Source: Onchidella celtica
Lineage: Eukaryota > Mollusca > Gastropoda > Systellommatophora > Onchidiidae
Assembly (NCBI GenBank): GCA_963931925.1
Contig: OZ007582.1
Span: 27,828,514-27,892,513 of the forward strand
Length of the DNA stretch: 64,000 nt
Reading direction: 5' to 3'
This document shows, in pieces, positions 36,088-45,140 of this stretch. The number at the start of each line of letters is the position of its first letter. Position 1 is the first letter of the stretch. Made by a program: the position numbers and the translations under genes. The notes beneath the pieces are model-generated. The model ran no database searches. It saw only the letters and a program-made list of their open reading frames with translations, and was not told the DNA's origin.

Positions 36088-37567
36088 ATTTCCTATACAA
36101 TACACCTTCTTTCATTTTCAGCTTACTTCCCTCTTTCAGAAGTTGCCTTGCACCCGTAGTGCACTTCGACTTTGATACGGACCCTTCTATGCACGATATC
36201 ACTTCATTAATATTTCTGTCACATTGCTGAGCGTTGGCCCAGTCAATTTTTGTGTTAACCTGTTCAAACAAGGCTGAATTGTCAGGAATGTCACTAGCTT
36301 CCCTATCTTCTAAATCTGTGCCACTATCCAAAATATCACTCAAGGGTGTGTGAACAGTGGAACCCTGTAGGGCTGCTTGAATTACATTACTATGGACAGT
36401 GCATGGCCATTTAATCCGAGACAAACCATCCGCATCTCGATTACACTTTCCCGGTTTGTACTTCAATTCGAAATCAAATTCCGAGAGGTGCGCAACCCAT
36501 CTGTGACCAGTAGCATCAAGCTTAGCTGAAGTCATTACATAAGTCAGCGGGTTATTATCAGTGTACACACAGAATTTGTTTCCATATAAATAATCATAAA
36601 ATTTCTCAGTAACAGCCCATTTTAATGCGAAAAATTCAAGTTTATGGGCAGGATAATTTCTCTCAGACTTAGAAAGACCTCTACTTGCAAACGCTATCAC
36701 ACGTTTCGTGCCATCCTGTTCCTGGTACAAAACAGCACCTATCGCCTCAGATGAAGCATCAGTGTGAAGAATGAAATCTTTAGAGTAATCGGCATAAGCC
36801 AGAACAGGTGCGTCAACTACAAGATCTTTTAACTGATCAAATGCCGCCTGTTGATCGTCACTCCAAATTAGTTTAGTGCTGCCCCTCTTTCCCCCGACGT
36901 CCTGTAGGAGCCTATGAAGGGGTTTGGCAATAGAAGAAAAGTTTGGTACAAAACGACGATAAAAACCTACAAATCCTAGAAAACTCTGGAGTTCTTTAAG
37001 TGTCTTTGGAACTGGCCATTTCTGCACGCATTCTATTTTTTCTGGGTCACAAGACACGCCGTCTTTGGAAACTACATGTCCAAGATATTTCAATTCATTC
37101 TGGAGGAATTTACATTTAGAAGGTTTTAGTTTAAGTCCCGCATCAGACAATTTTCTGAAAATTGTCTCCAACTTCTGAAGGTGCTCCTTAAAAGTTCTAC
37201 TGAATACAATGATATCATCTAGGTAAAGAAGACAGTCTTTGAGATTCGAGTCTCCCATACATGTTTCCATACATCTCTGAAAAGTTGCAACCCCATTGGT
37301 AACGCCAAACGGTAAACGACAACATTCATAGAAACCTAAATTCCCAACCGTGAAAGCAGTTTTTGAAATAACTTCCTCCGCAACTTCAATCTGCCAATAT
37401 CCGCTTTTTAAGTCAAGTGAAGAAAAATACTGGGATCCATGAAGCGCATCTAAGGTGTCTTCAATTCTTGGAATAGCATATGCATCCTTTACTGTTCTCG
37501 CGTTTAGCTTTCGGTAATCTATACATACTCGTAAACTTCCATCTGGTTTTCGAACTAGAACGCAGTT
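36083..37567 (-). pseudogene. gypsy reverse transcriptase-RNase H fragment, inverted and truncated
   Basis: The frame reads from 37567 down to 36083. RT parts include VLVRKPDG, CIDYRKLNA, LDLKSGYWQI, LPFGVT and YLDDIIVFS (the YxDD active site). RNase H follows with HTDASS, an LEFFALKW glutamate, YTDNNPL and RDADGLSR, so all four acidic residues are present. It then begins the pre-integrase linker (GVLYRK), and the stop at 36083-36085 is supplied by the LTR end. Upstream, the usual finger sequence before SNCVLV is replaced by unrelated sequence with a TGA. RT-RH-IN is canonical Ty3/gypsy order, so this is a different family from the 8-18 kb element. It has no promoter in its own orientation and is judged non-functional. 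Confidence 0.88.
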
Positions 37568-37574
37568 CGAACGT

Positions 37575-37786
37575 CAGGCACTGATGACCATCTGTCATCC
37601 AACCACGACATTAGTTCTCTGGCAGATTCTGAGTCCAGTGAGACTCCGGTAGAAATTCGGTCGCCTAGACGACGACGAAGGCCAAGATGGATGATATCTG
37701 GTGACTTCGTTATTTCACAACAATTAAGAACTTTAAGAGATAAAGTTCGAGACTCTTTTATTTTCCGTAAATTCCGTAGACATTAA
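37575..37786 (+). pseudogene. C-terminal tail of gypsy pol (sense orientation)
   Basis: The frame ends TAA at 37784-37786. It is acidic/serine-rich, then basic (SPRRRRRPRWM), like the tails after integrase in many gypsy polyproteins. It lies 143 bp upstream of the 3' LTR and in LTR orientation, opposite to the neighbouring RT segment. Assignment rests on position and composition. Confidence 0.5.
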
Positions 37787-37917
37787 TGGTATGCATGATT
37801 CCAGTTGACTTGTCAGAGACCTCAGATGTGTCTTAAGGTTTCAGTTAGGTGGTTTTGTTCTTATTTCGTTCTTTTTTATTCCATTCTGAGCAAAAATCGG
37901 GACGATTTTTTGTGTTC

Positions 37918-37927
37918 AGGGGGGGAG
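37918..37927 (+). other. polypurine tract (AGGGGGGGAG)
   Basis: Sits 2 bp before the 3' LTR start on plus. This fixes the orientation of the element independently of the LTR promoter signals. Confidence 0.8.
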
Positions 37928-37929
37928 TA

Positions 37930-38330
37930 TGTGGTATGTGGTATTTTGGGATTCAGTATTTTGTCTTAAAGGAGCGTAGGAGCGTGTTCCAATCACAGTG
38001 CTTAACTGTGAGCGGCAGTTAGACTGACCCGCCCCCAAGACCGTGGGAGGATGGGAAAGAATCGTATAAAACCCCGGGCCTGTCAAGCCCCAAGCACTGC
38101 GTCTCTTCCCCCAGTCGAAAGCAGGTGTGTGTGTTATTGAATAAACGTCTTTTGTGCCCTACAATAGACTTATATTCTTCTTTGACAGTGTGAGCAGTTT
38201 TACCGCCCTGGCACGAACCGAGTGAATGTTGCGGCCTAACCAGCCGCAGTAACAAGAGTGAAACCCCCATCAATGGTTCATCTACACCATATCTACACCT
38301 TCACCCCCACCCTAACACCATCTTGTTACA
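37930..38330 (+). repeat. 3' LTR
   Basis: TATAAAA at 38065-38071 and AATAAA at 38140-38145. It differs from the 5' LTR by a few substitutions and a small extra block, ATCTACAC, near its end. Confidence 0.9.
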
Positions 38331-38430
38331 TTCACTCATTGAAAAAATTAATGTTTCTTCAGGGCCCCTCCGGGATTAGGGTTCCTGAAGGTTAAGCGTC
38401 ATTAGTTTCACTGTAGATCCGCCGCTGGGA
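38331..38430. mobile_element. right part of the split hAT-like repeat
   Basis: Continues CTCATTGAAAAAATTA, GGGCCCCTCCGGGATTA, and ends TAGATCCGCCGCTG, roughly inverted to the left end's CAGAGGCGGACC. Confidence 0.7.
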
Positions 38431-39995
38431 AAGGAGGTATAATTATTATGGGGGTTCGGCCCTATTCAAGAAGTATGGAGACCGCTGACCTGGTTTACGT
38501 GGGGAAGATGGTATGTTGTGTTATGTCGTACAGGCGGAGTGTAGTTCTTGTATGTGTGTGTATGTCTATACAAGGAGCGCACGTTTCGCACTGTCAACAT
38601 CTGAACATGTGTGTGTAGGGTGTGTATTCATGACGGTCGGTGTTGATCCTTTTCTATGCGTTCCGGAAATCCAGGTTGAATCTTTCAGACTGGATAGGTA
38701 GTAAATTTGTGATTACACTGCAGTGGACGATTTGCCTTGGTACACTCAGGACAGATCGTACTGTGTTATTCTAAGGATTACGTAAACGGTCGCGGAAAAG
38801 CTGTTTGGAGAAAATGTTAAACAGTAGTGATTTTTTTTCTTAACTTTATTCTTAGTAATATCAAATCAACCATATCTTATGGTATCAGTGATTTAGTCTT
38901 AGTTAAGACGTCTGTTCTTTCGTGGGTGCGCATAATGTTTTTTTTATGATACTGTTGATTCGCTGTTTTTGTGATACCGTATGATAAGCATCATGTTTAT
39001 GCTGGAAGGAATTTGGTTTGTTGTGGTTGTTTGCAACAACGTTGATCTCTTTGTTAAAATAACTGCATAGCTCAGCTGTGAGTCTGTTGAGCTTGGATGT
39101 GCATGTGCTTTTTATGAAACCGTATCATCAGAATCACATTTATGCTACAAAGAATTCTGTTTGTCACAGTTGTTTGCACTAACGTCTTTGTTTACATAAT
39201 TGCATAACTGGGCCGTGATTCTTTTGCGCTTGGAGTTTCTGGGTTTGCTGTGAAATCCTATGCAGATTAGGCCTACTTCTTGTGGGTTATTGTCGTTTCA
39301 TTGTGTCGCCCTGTCTGCAAGAGATACACAGTGGTAGGCCCAAAGAGGTTATAGTAATAATCTTGAAATTACTATAACCTCTTTGGGCAGGCCTGTTCTG
39401 TACCAAGATAGTGCATACGGTCATGTAGATGTGTGTGTGTGGAGGGGGAAGGGGAAGGTGTGGGTTCTCAGTGTTGCTGTCCTTTATTCACTTTTTTGAC
39501 TCTGCTTTGAATAAATTTAATAAGCCGTGCTTTGTTAACTTGCTGTTATTATAACACACTAGTTCGCGTGCCGACTTGGAGAAAACACAGAAGAGATAAT
39601 AATATTAATTAAAGTTACAAAGCTGACTTTCAGCAATATTTAAAGACAGCGAAGAAAGAAATTTCCGATCATACTTGTCGATTCCGCACAATGAAAATGC
39701 GTCTCTTTGTAAATAAATAATAACGAAGACCGAACCTCGTCCAAAATGAATGTTCCTACGCAATTTATCGTCAAAACGCGAGGTAGTACACAAAGTTCCA
39801 TAACTTTTGATCAAGTAATCATCACATTTTAGGTGCTTACATGTTTATTCTCTACCTTTATTATTGCATGATTATGTACGAGCCTCATGCAGTCCTTACA
39901 GTGTCTTCTCCTTGTAGACTGCACTAACAGCAATAATAATGACATAGATATCATGATTTTATTGTGCCTCGCGACTCGTCAGGATTTATAAATAG
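38431..39995. other. no recognisable gene; one perfect hairpin
   Basis: Includes an old repeat at about 39650-39850 (related to 19.1 kb) and the palindrome listed separately. Two loosely similar blocks near 38930-39080 and 39100-39200 share TTTATGC-T and GTTTGCA-ACG words. Confidence 0.5.
39338..39388. repeat. perfect 21-bp inverted repeat (hairpin), 9-nt loop
   Basis: Arms at 39338-39358 and 39368-39388 (GCCCAAAGAGGTTATAGTAA plus T, and its exact complement) are separated by AATCTTGAA. The surrounding bases AGG and GCCT extend the pairing with a one-base bulge. Confidence 0.9.
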
Positions 39996-40290
39996 CTGAA
40001 AGAGAGTACTATCGCAGGCAGTCTGGAAAGTGATTATAACATAATGATGCCAATCGTTTCATGTATGTACAGACTGGCAATAGTTAGGTATGCAGAAAGG
40101 TTCGGTCCCTGAACTGTAATAATATAGTCTTATCAATATCTGAAAGAGAGATGATCACGTAATGCTATTGTAGGCATTCAGAAGGATGTTTATGACATAG
40201 TGAAGCTAATCGTTCCATGTACATACAGACTGGCAGTTGTTGCGTGTGTAAAAATTCCGGTCCCTGGACTGTAATATAATCTTCCGGGAT
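39996..40290. repeat. dispersed repeat, copies 2 and 3 in tandem
   Basis: Two related blocks, 39996-40125 and 40137-40290, each with TGAAAGAGAG, a TACTAT/TGCTAT-GTAGGCA stretch, CGTT-CATGTA-TACAGACTGGCA and GGTCCCTG-ACTGTAAT. A third copy is at 35268-35405. Confidence 0.75.
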
Positions 40291-41309
40291 ATGGATACAC
40301 GAACACAATATTTACACCCTATGTGGCATATCGACATGCATGCCGAGCACGACAAAAAATTGCTGCTGAAGATAAATGAGGTTTTTACGTGTCGAGGGCA
40401 AAGAGGGTTCATGCTGTGTTTCGCTGAGCAAGCGTGGGTCTTCGTCACATCAGAGAGCTCAGCCTAGCAGTGGGAAATTTTGTCTGTCTGTATGCAAGAA
40501 AACAAAAAATGAAGACAAAATACGACAACTTTAAAGCGACAGGGCTAATGTGACAAGGAAGAATATTGTGTGAGTCATCTTTCGGCTATTCAGGTGCAGT
40601 GAATGAGTTTGCACATCGTCACTGTTCTACGATAATGGCATATGTCAGACGTATGCCAAAAGACAGCCGACTGGTCAGTGCATTCAGGAGCATAAGGCTG
40701 GGTTTTCAGATAATATTGTAGTAAAAGAAATGTGCCAGTAAGAAAATGTAATAATCCAATAGAAACATTATAGCACGAGGACCAAATGACAGGAAAAGAA
40801 ACAGTTTTTTCTTAATACCTCAAAAGTGAAAAGGACGTATCCCGTTAGCGTAGAACATTAACGATATTATGGTCGTGCATGGTTGGCAATCATATCTTCT
40901 GGCAAAGGATGGATAGAGCTGAAATATACAGCTTAAAAACTAGTAGTAGGCGCAGTAAAGCAGTCAACCGTAATATCTCTTGGGACTCTCCTTAAAAGAT
41001 GTGTCGACTGCCAAAGTTTTCGAGGCGATGCCACTATTATTCGATTATTCCTATAATTTTTTTAATAATGCAAGGATCGTTAACAAAAGGAGATTGTTAA
41101 AAATTCGATCTCATGATACAGTATCCCCTTTTCAGTGTGTTTTAGATTTTATCGCCATCGTCCATTTGGAGTTTTACCGGAAGATAGGAATATCTCTTGG
41201 AAATGAGCCTTGGGAAACATTGTTACATCTGCCTGCTCTGATCACGGATATATCTCTTAAGGGCCTAACGAAATTTAATGTTTGCCAGTTCTGGAGATTT
41301 GTATAATGT
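40291..41309. other. no supportable gene
   Basis: The 108-codon frame at 40980-41306 starts only at TTG, has no recognised motif and directly abuts the solo LTR. It is left uncalled. Confidence 0.5.
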
Positions 41310-41314
41310 TTCTG

Positions 41315-42912
41315 TGTCACAAAGCGCAGGTGCAGACAATGGTACTGCAAATGCGGTTTGCAACCTTGGGATGTTCCGGCCTATGAGTGACTATAACACA
41401 CCAATGGAAACAAGTGCTTTACAGTTATACACACAATAAATTTATTGGGACACGTGGGATGGGGGCTTAATTAATGTTGGTAAAATAGTCTAAATAACGT
41501 GTCAGAAGAGATGGACAAATATTTCATACAGATATTATGACAATGATTAAATTCAAAAGATAATGCGTTTAACAACAGCTAAGATAATTACCCTGAAAGA
41601 AAAGGTTTCTGATTAATGCAATGAAATGACAATAAAATGGATTATAATATGTTACACTAAAACACAGATAAAAAGGTAATTGTATATCTCACCGACTCTG
41701 CGCTTAAAGAACGTTTCACACAGGATATCCACACTCTTCCAATAATTACCCTAACTAAAATGTTAATAAAACTTGTCCTATATTCTGAATCTGTGATCTT
41801 GACGATGATGGTCCTAAACCGAAGAATGTCCGGTCTCTTGGGAAACTGGACTCCACAAGATAATGTTCTCTTAAATTCACTACAGGATACACTCAATTGC
41901 AAATATGTCCTTACTCCACATAAAAAGCACTGTCCACATCCACAAGATGACTACTAGAATTATATATAACTAATGTCCTGATAAGGCTCTGGTCACAGTC
42001 ACAGGATACATAACAAGATCGAAATGTCCTAACAATATGCACAGGATACTTTAAAACAGGTGGTTACTTTATGGTCTTGGCCTCTAGCCTTCCCGCTGTT
42101 CTGCACAATTCACAGAAACGCCGGGTACAATGCCCTACACGCGGACAGAAGCCTGCCTGGTCACGCAGAGACTTACAGGTCTAACACTGCCACAAGAAGC
42201 GAGTACAACACTGGAAATTAACGAGTTCCTTAAGAACTTAAGGTATGTGCAATATATGCACCGCGTACATGAGCTAACTTTAACTTTAAGCTTAGACTCA
42301 CACGCCGCTCTAACTGAGCTTATTTCATGCTTTGGCGAAGCAAGAAATACAGTAATTTACTATGACTAAGTCCTACGCGAACTTGAAAGTCATAAGCGCT
42401 CTATACACGAGCTAACTTAACACACCGTATAGGCTATGTTAATATACGTCTGTGTCTTACAATAAGAACGACAGACAGGTACACCACTCTACGTGAGCAG
42501 GACCTCGCTCCACACGAGCTAAATTTTAATACAGGCCTTAATAGACACTGTAAATACACGCCTGAGTTCTACAGGCAGGTACACTGCTTCGCACGAGTAG
42601 GACCTCGCAGTGAGTCTATCGCAAGCGGACTGACGACTCCAGATTTGCTCTGGAATATATACAGAAACTCAAAATTACAGAAAATTACAGAGGGGAAAAC
42701 TGGGAGGTTCTAGCTAGCTCGAATTCGTGAGCCATAAAAACGTGCACAAAGATTCTACGGTGGCCAAACTCGGACGCTGGGGTATTAGGTGGACGGGTCA
42801 GAGATAATTGCTCTACCCGCAGGTAGCCTGAGACATAATTTCGAACAAAAGATCAAGGAGGTGGACCAATCGAACGGGCAAGTGGATGGTCATTACGCGG
42901 CATTTCGTTACA
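41315..42912 (-). mobile_element. probable solo LTR, 1.6 kb
   Basis: It starts TGTCACAAAG and ends TTTCGTTACA, giving TG...CA ends with similar inverted termini. It is flanked by a perfect 5-bp duplication TTCTG at 41310-41314 and 42913-42917. There is no coding capacity and no second LTR nearby. On the minus strand a TATATATTC at about 42650 and AATAAATTTATT near 41436 could be promoter and poly(A) signals. The interior has repeated motifs (GAGCTAACTTAA, GAGTAGGACCTCGC, AGGATAC). The family is unassigned. Confidence 0.72.
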
Positions 42913-43417
42913 TTCTGTTATCCCGCCTTCACGCTGGGTAGAGGGCTGAATAAATATATCAAACGCCTAAGCTGTCCTCGAACTGTAAACTGTAAACTGA
43001 ACACTGGCCACTGTGTTGAGAGGAACTCAGTTCCTGAATCTAAATTTAAATGCTGATCCTGTCCCCAAAATCCTTGGCCCACATTGGCTTAGTTTCAACA
43101 TGAGATCTTCATAAATTAGTTATCTTAATCGGAAGTATCCAAAACTTTTATTTTAGCAATTGCTGCAGATGAAGGTTTTTGTTTCATCGCGGGCCACGCA
43201 ATTGTAGCTGTTAAACTGTTATTTGACAGGGTGAATATGGTGGACTACGATCTTCTAAAAAAAATCTTTAAAAACAAAACAAAACAAAAAATTACAATTG
43301 TCCTGAAAAACATAAGAAACTTGTTCAGTTGTCCAGACCTCTGGTAAGTCTTGGGAGAGGGGGGGGGGGAGAGAAATTGTTACTCACGGGCCATACATTG
43401 GTGGACAAGTCTGCTCT

Positions 43418-43566
43418 CAGAGCCGTCTTAACGCATGGACACACTGGGCAGTTGCCCAGGGTACCCCAAGGGTTTAGGAGACCCCATGCATGGACATTTA
43501 CACTGGTTTTTGAAAGGGGGAAGAAAATCCCTATTGCTTAGCCCAGAGGCCCATAAGACGGCCCTG
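43418..43566. mobile_element. 149-bp hAT-like MITE
   Basis: Termini CAGAGCCGTCTTA and TAAGACGGCCCTG are inverted. The flanks TCTGCTCT (43410-43417) and CCTGCTCT (43567-43574) match at 7 of 8, the hAT duplication length. Confidence 0.82.
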
Positions 43567-43614
43567 CCTGCTCTGTATAATTCTGAAATAGCGCTATCCC
43601 AGTTCAGTCATATC

Positions 43615-43725
43615 ATACACACAGAGATGTAGGAAATAATCGATGCACGACTTTGCAATTTCAGTGTGATTAATAAACCCTTTCATGTTTTAATCTTTGA
43701 CATCTTGTGTTCTGTACTGAAGTTT
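43615..43725. repeat. partial copy of the MITE at 44000-44388 (empty site)
   Basis: It contains ATAATCGATGCACGACTTTG, CAGTGTGATTAATA and TTTCATGTTTTAATCTTTGA, as in the right and left parts of the 44.0-44.4 kb MITE, but lacks the nested insertion. Confidence 0.7.
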
Positions 43726-43779
43726 TATGGTAAAACAAGGTACACGCCAAAAACCAAATTTTCGCAGGAGGCACACAAA

Positions 43780-43935
43780 ACCATTTCTGGTTGCGCTGCC
43801 CTTTAATTTTGGTTCAATTTCCGTTTTATAAATACCAAAAGAAATTACCTGTCATACAAAATTAAAGCCCTGATAGAAAGATGCAGCATATTCCATTCTA
43901 TAAAACGGCAATTTTATAGTGACCTTATATTGAAC
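43780..43935. repeat. dispersed repeat, related to 54055-54200
   Basis: Both contain GTTCAATTTCC, a TATTCCATTC/ATTTCATTCTGTC block and a following GTGA-C-T stretch. Strongly diverged. Confidence 0.45.
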
Positions 43936-43999
43936 GTGACCTAGATTGACGTATACGTTGTTGATGTTGTTGTTGTTGTTTTTTCCGTATCAAGCATGA

Positions 44000-44388
44000 A
44001 TGATGCTATAGAACACAAGATGTCATCTCACGCACGCATGTAGATATAATCGATACATCGCGACCTCAGTTTTTGTTTGTTGTATCTCCATTTTCTAACA
44101 AACTGGAGACCTTTTAGTATGTAGAAGAGGTATAACAGATGCACACTTTGACACTTATTTAAAACGCGCTGTGGCACTTGTCAAGCTGTTTCACAGTTCC
44201 GATTTATTCTAACTCTATTCTCATATTAAAGCTGCAAACGTTTAACGGTGAATTTATCAGTTGTGCATGAAATGGAGTTGAAACAAACAAGAACTGAGGT
44301 CGCCACACGACATTGCAGTTTCAGTGCGATTAATATACCCTTTCATGTTTTGATCTTTGACGACATCTTAAGTGTTATGTAGCATCAT
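44000..44388. mobile_element. MITE with about 30-bp inverted termini, host of a nested MITE
   Basis: Left end ATGATGCTATAGAACACAAG continues into ATGTCATC. Right end GACGACATCTTAAGTGTTAT continues into GTAGCATCAT and is its imperfect complement. A second MITE interrupts it at 44060-44303. Confidence 0.75.
44060..44303. mobile_element. MITE family 'GCGACCTCAGTT', intact copy nested in another MITE
   Basis: Ends GCGACCTCAGTT and AACTGAGGTCGC are perfect 12-bp inverted repeats (an extra A precedes the right end). 244 bp, non-coding. The empty counterpart at 43635 shows the host sequence without it. Confidence 0.82.
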
Positions 44389-44879
44389 TAATGTTTGAGG
44401 ACACCAAGTAGTGTTCCCATACTACTAATTTACATTGATGATTTTGTCAGACTCACTAGTGATTAGAGCATGTCATTCTTCCTGCGATGGCATAGAATAT
44501 ACTGCAGTGTTACAGAAAAAACAACCTTATCCACCGATTTGGGTCAGATTTCCTCTTTGGGGTAATTAAATTGAATGACATGTGCTCTGTCTTACTACCT
44601 GGGGTTATACTTGATGAGGGGTTGAATTAGAAAGGATTTGAGAGCTAATTGCGCCTAGATCTCCTCTAATTCTAAAGCCCACCTCAAATTGAGACATTTA
44701 AAATTAGAAGGGATCTAAATGTAATTCTGAACCGCTCAATTTTGTACCGCTGATAGTTTGTTTTTGCCATCACAAGGTGGAAATTGAACAAAGAATAAAA
44801 TGGGGCGCAAGGCGAAACTTTTTCTTTGTTTTTGTTTTTGTTTTTTTTTATTAGATTGTTGTTACTTGTCCGTACGGTC

Positions 44880-45140
44880 CCCAACTTATTTTGCTCCAGG
44901 GGGTACTCATATGAAAGCCTTGTGTGATTCCAGAGCTAGAGAGCTCCTCCCGAAATACTCCTAACAACAGCCTTAATTATTCAGATTTTCTTTTTGTTTT
45001 CCTCTTGTTCTTTGGTTGAATGGGTAAGGGGCAGGGTCACGGATTTGACCAGATGTAGGGTTGCGTATAAGGACGGGGTTAGGGAAAGGAACGTATTCGT
45101 AAGCGCCCCTAACGCAAAACTCTTGGGCACCATAGGTACA
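44880..45140 (+). repeat. dispersed repeat, inverted relative of 48765-49060
   Basis: Shared blocks (one the reverse complement of the other): AGAGCTAGAGAGCTCCTCCCG, TTCAGATTTTCTTTTTGTTT and GGTTGAATGGGTAAGGGGCAG-type sequence. It ends in a (TTA)n run at about 45150. Confidence 0.75.

Larger units (their letters stand above)
35691..38330 (+). mobile_element. rearranged Ty3/gypsy LTR element with inverted RT-RNase H segment
   Basis: LTRs of 397 bp (35691-36087) and 401 bp (37930-38330) are nearly identical. They begin TGTGG and end TTACA, and are flanked by TTCA on both sides (35687-35690, 38331-38334; ATTCA if the shared A is counted). TATA, AATAAA, the polypurine tract and the pol C-terminus all read on plus, but the RT-RNase H block (36088-37567) reads on minus. 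Its C-terminal side touches the inner end of the 5' LTR, so the primer site, gag, protease and most of integrase are absent. The single outer target duplication implies that the rearranged molecule itself was inserted. Confidence 0.88.

Noticed and set aside
36083..37567. RT-RNase H fragment as the missing half of the 8-18 kb element
   Set aside because: It runs into a pre-integrase linker, i.e. RT-RH-IN order, sits between different LTRs and is truncated. It belongs to another gypsy family.
40980..41306. 108-codon frame ending beside the solo LTR
   Set aside because: TTG start only, no recognisable motif, AT-rich composition like its surroundings.
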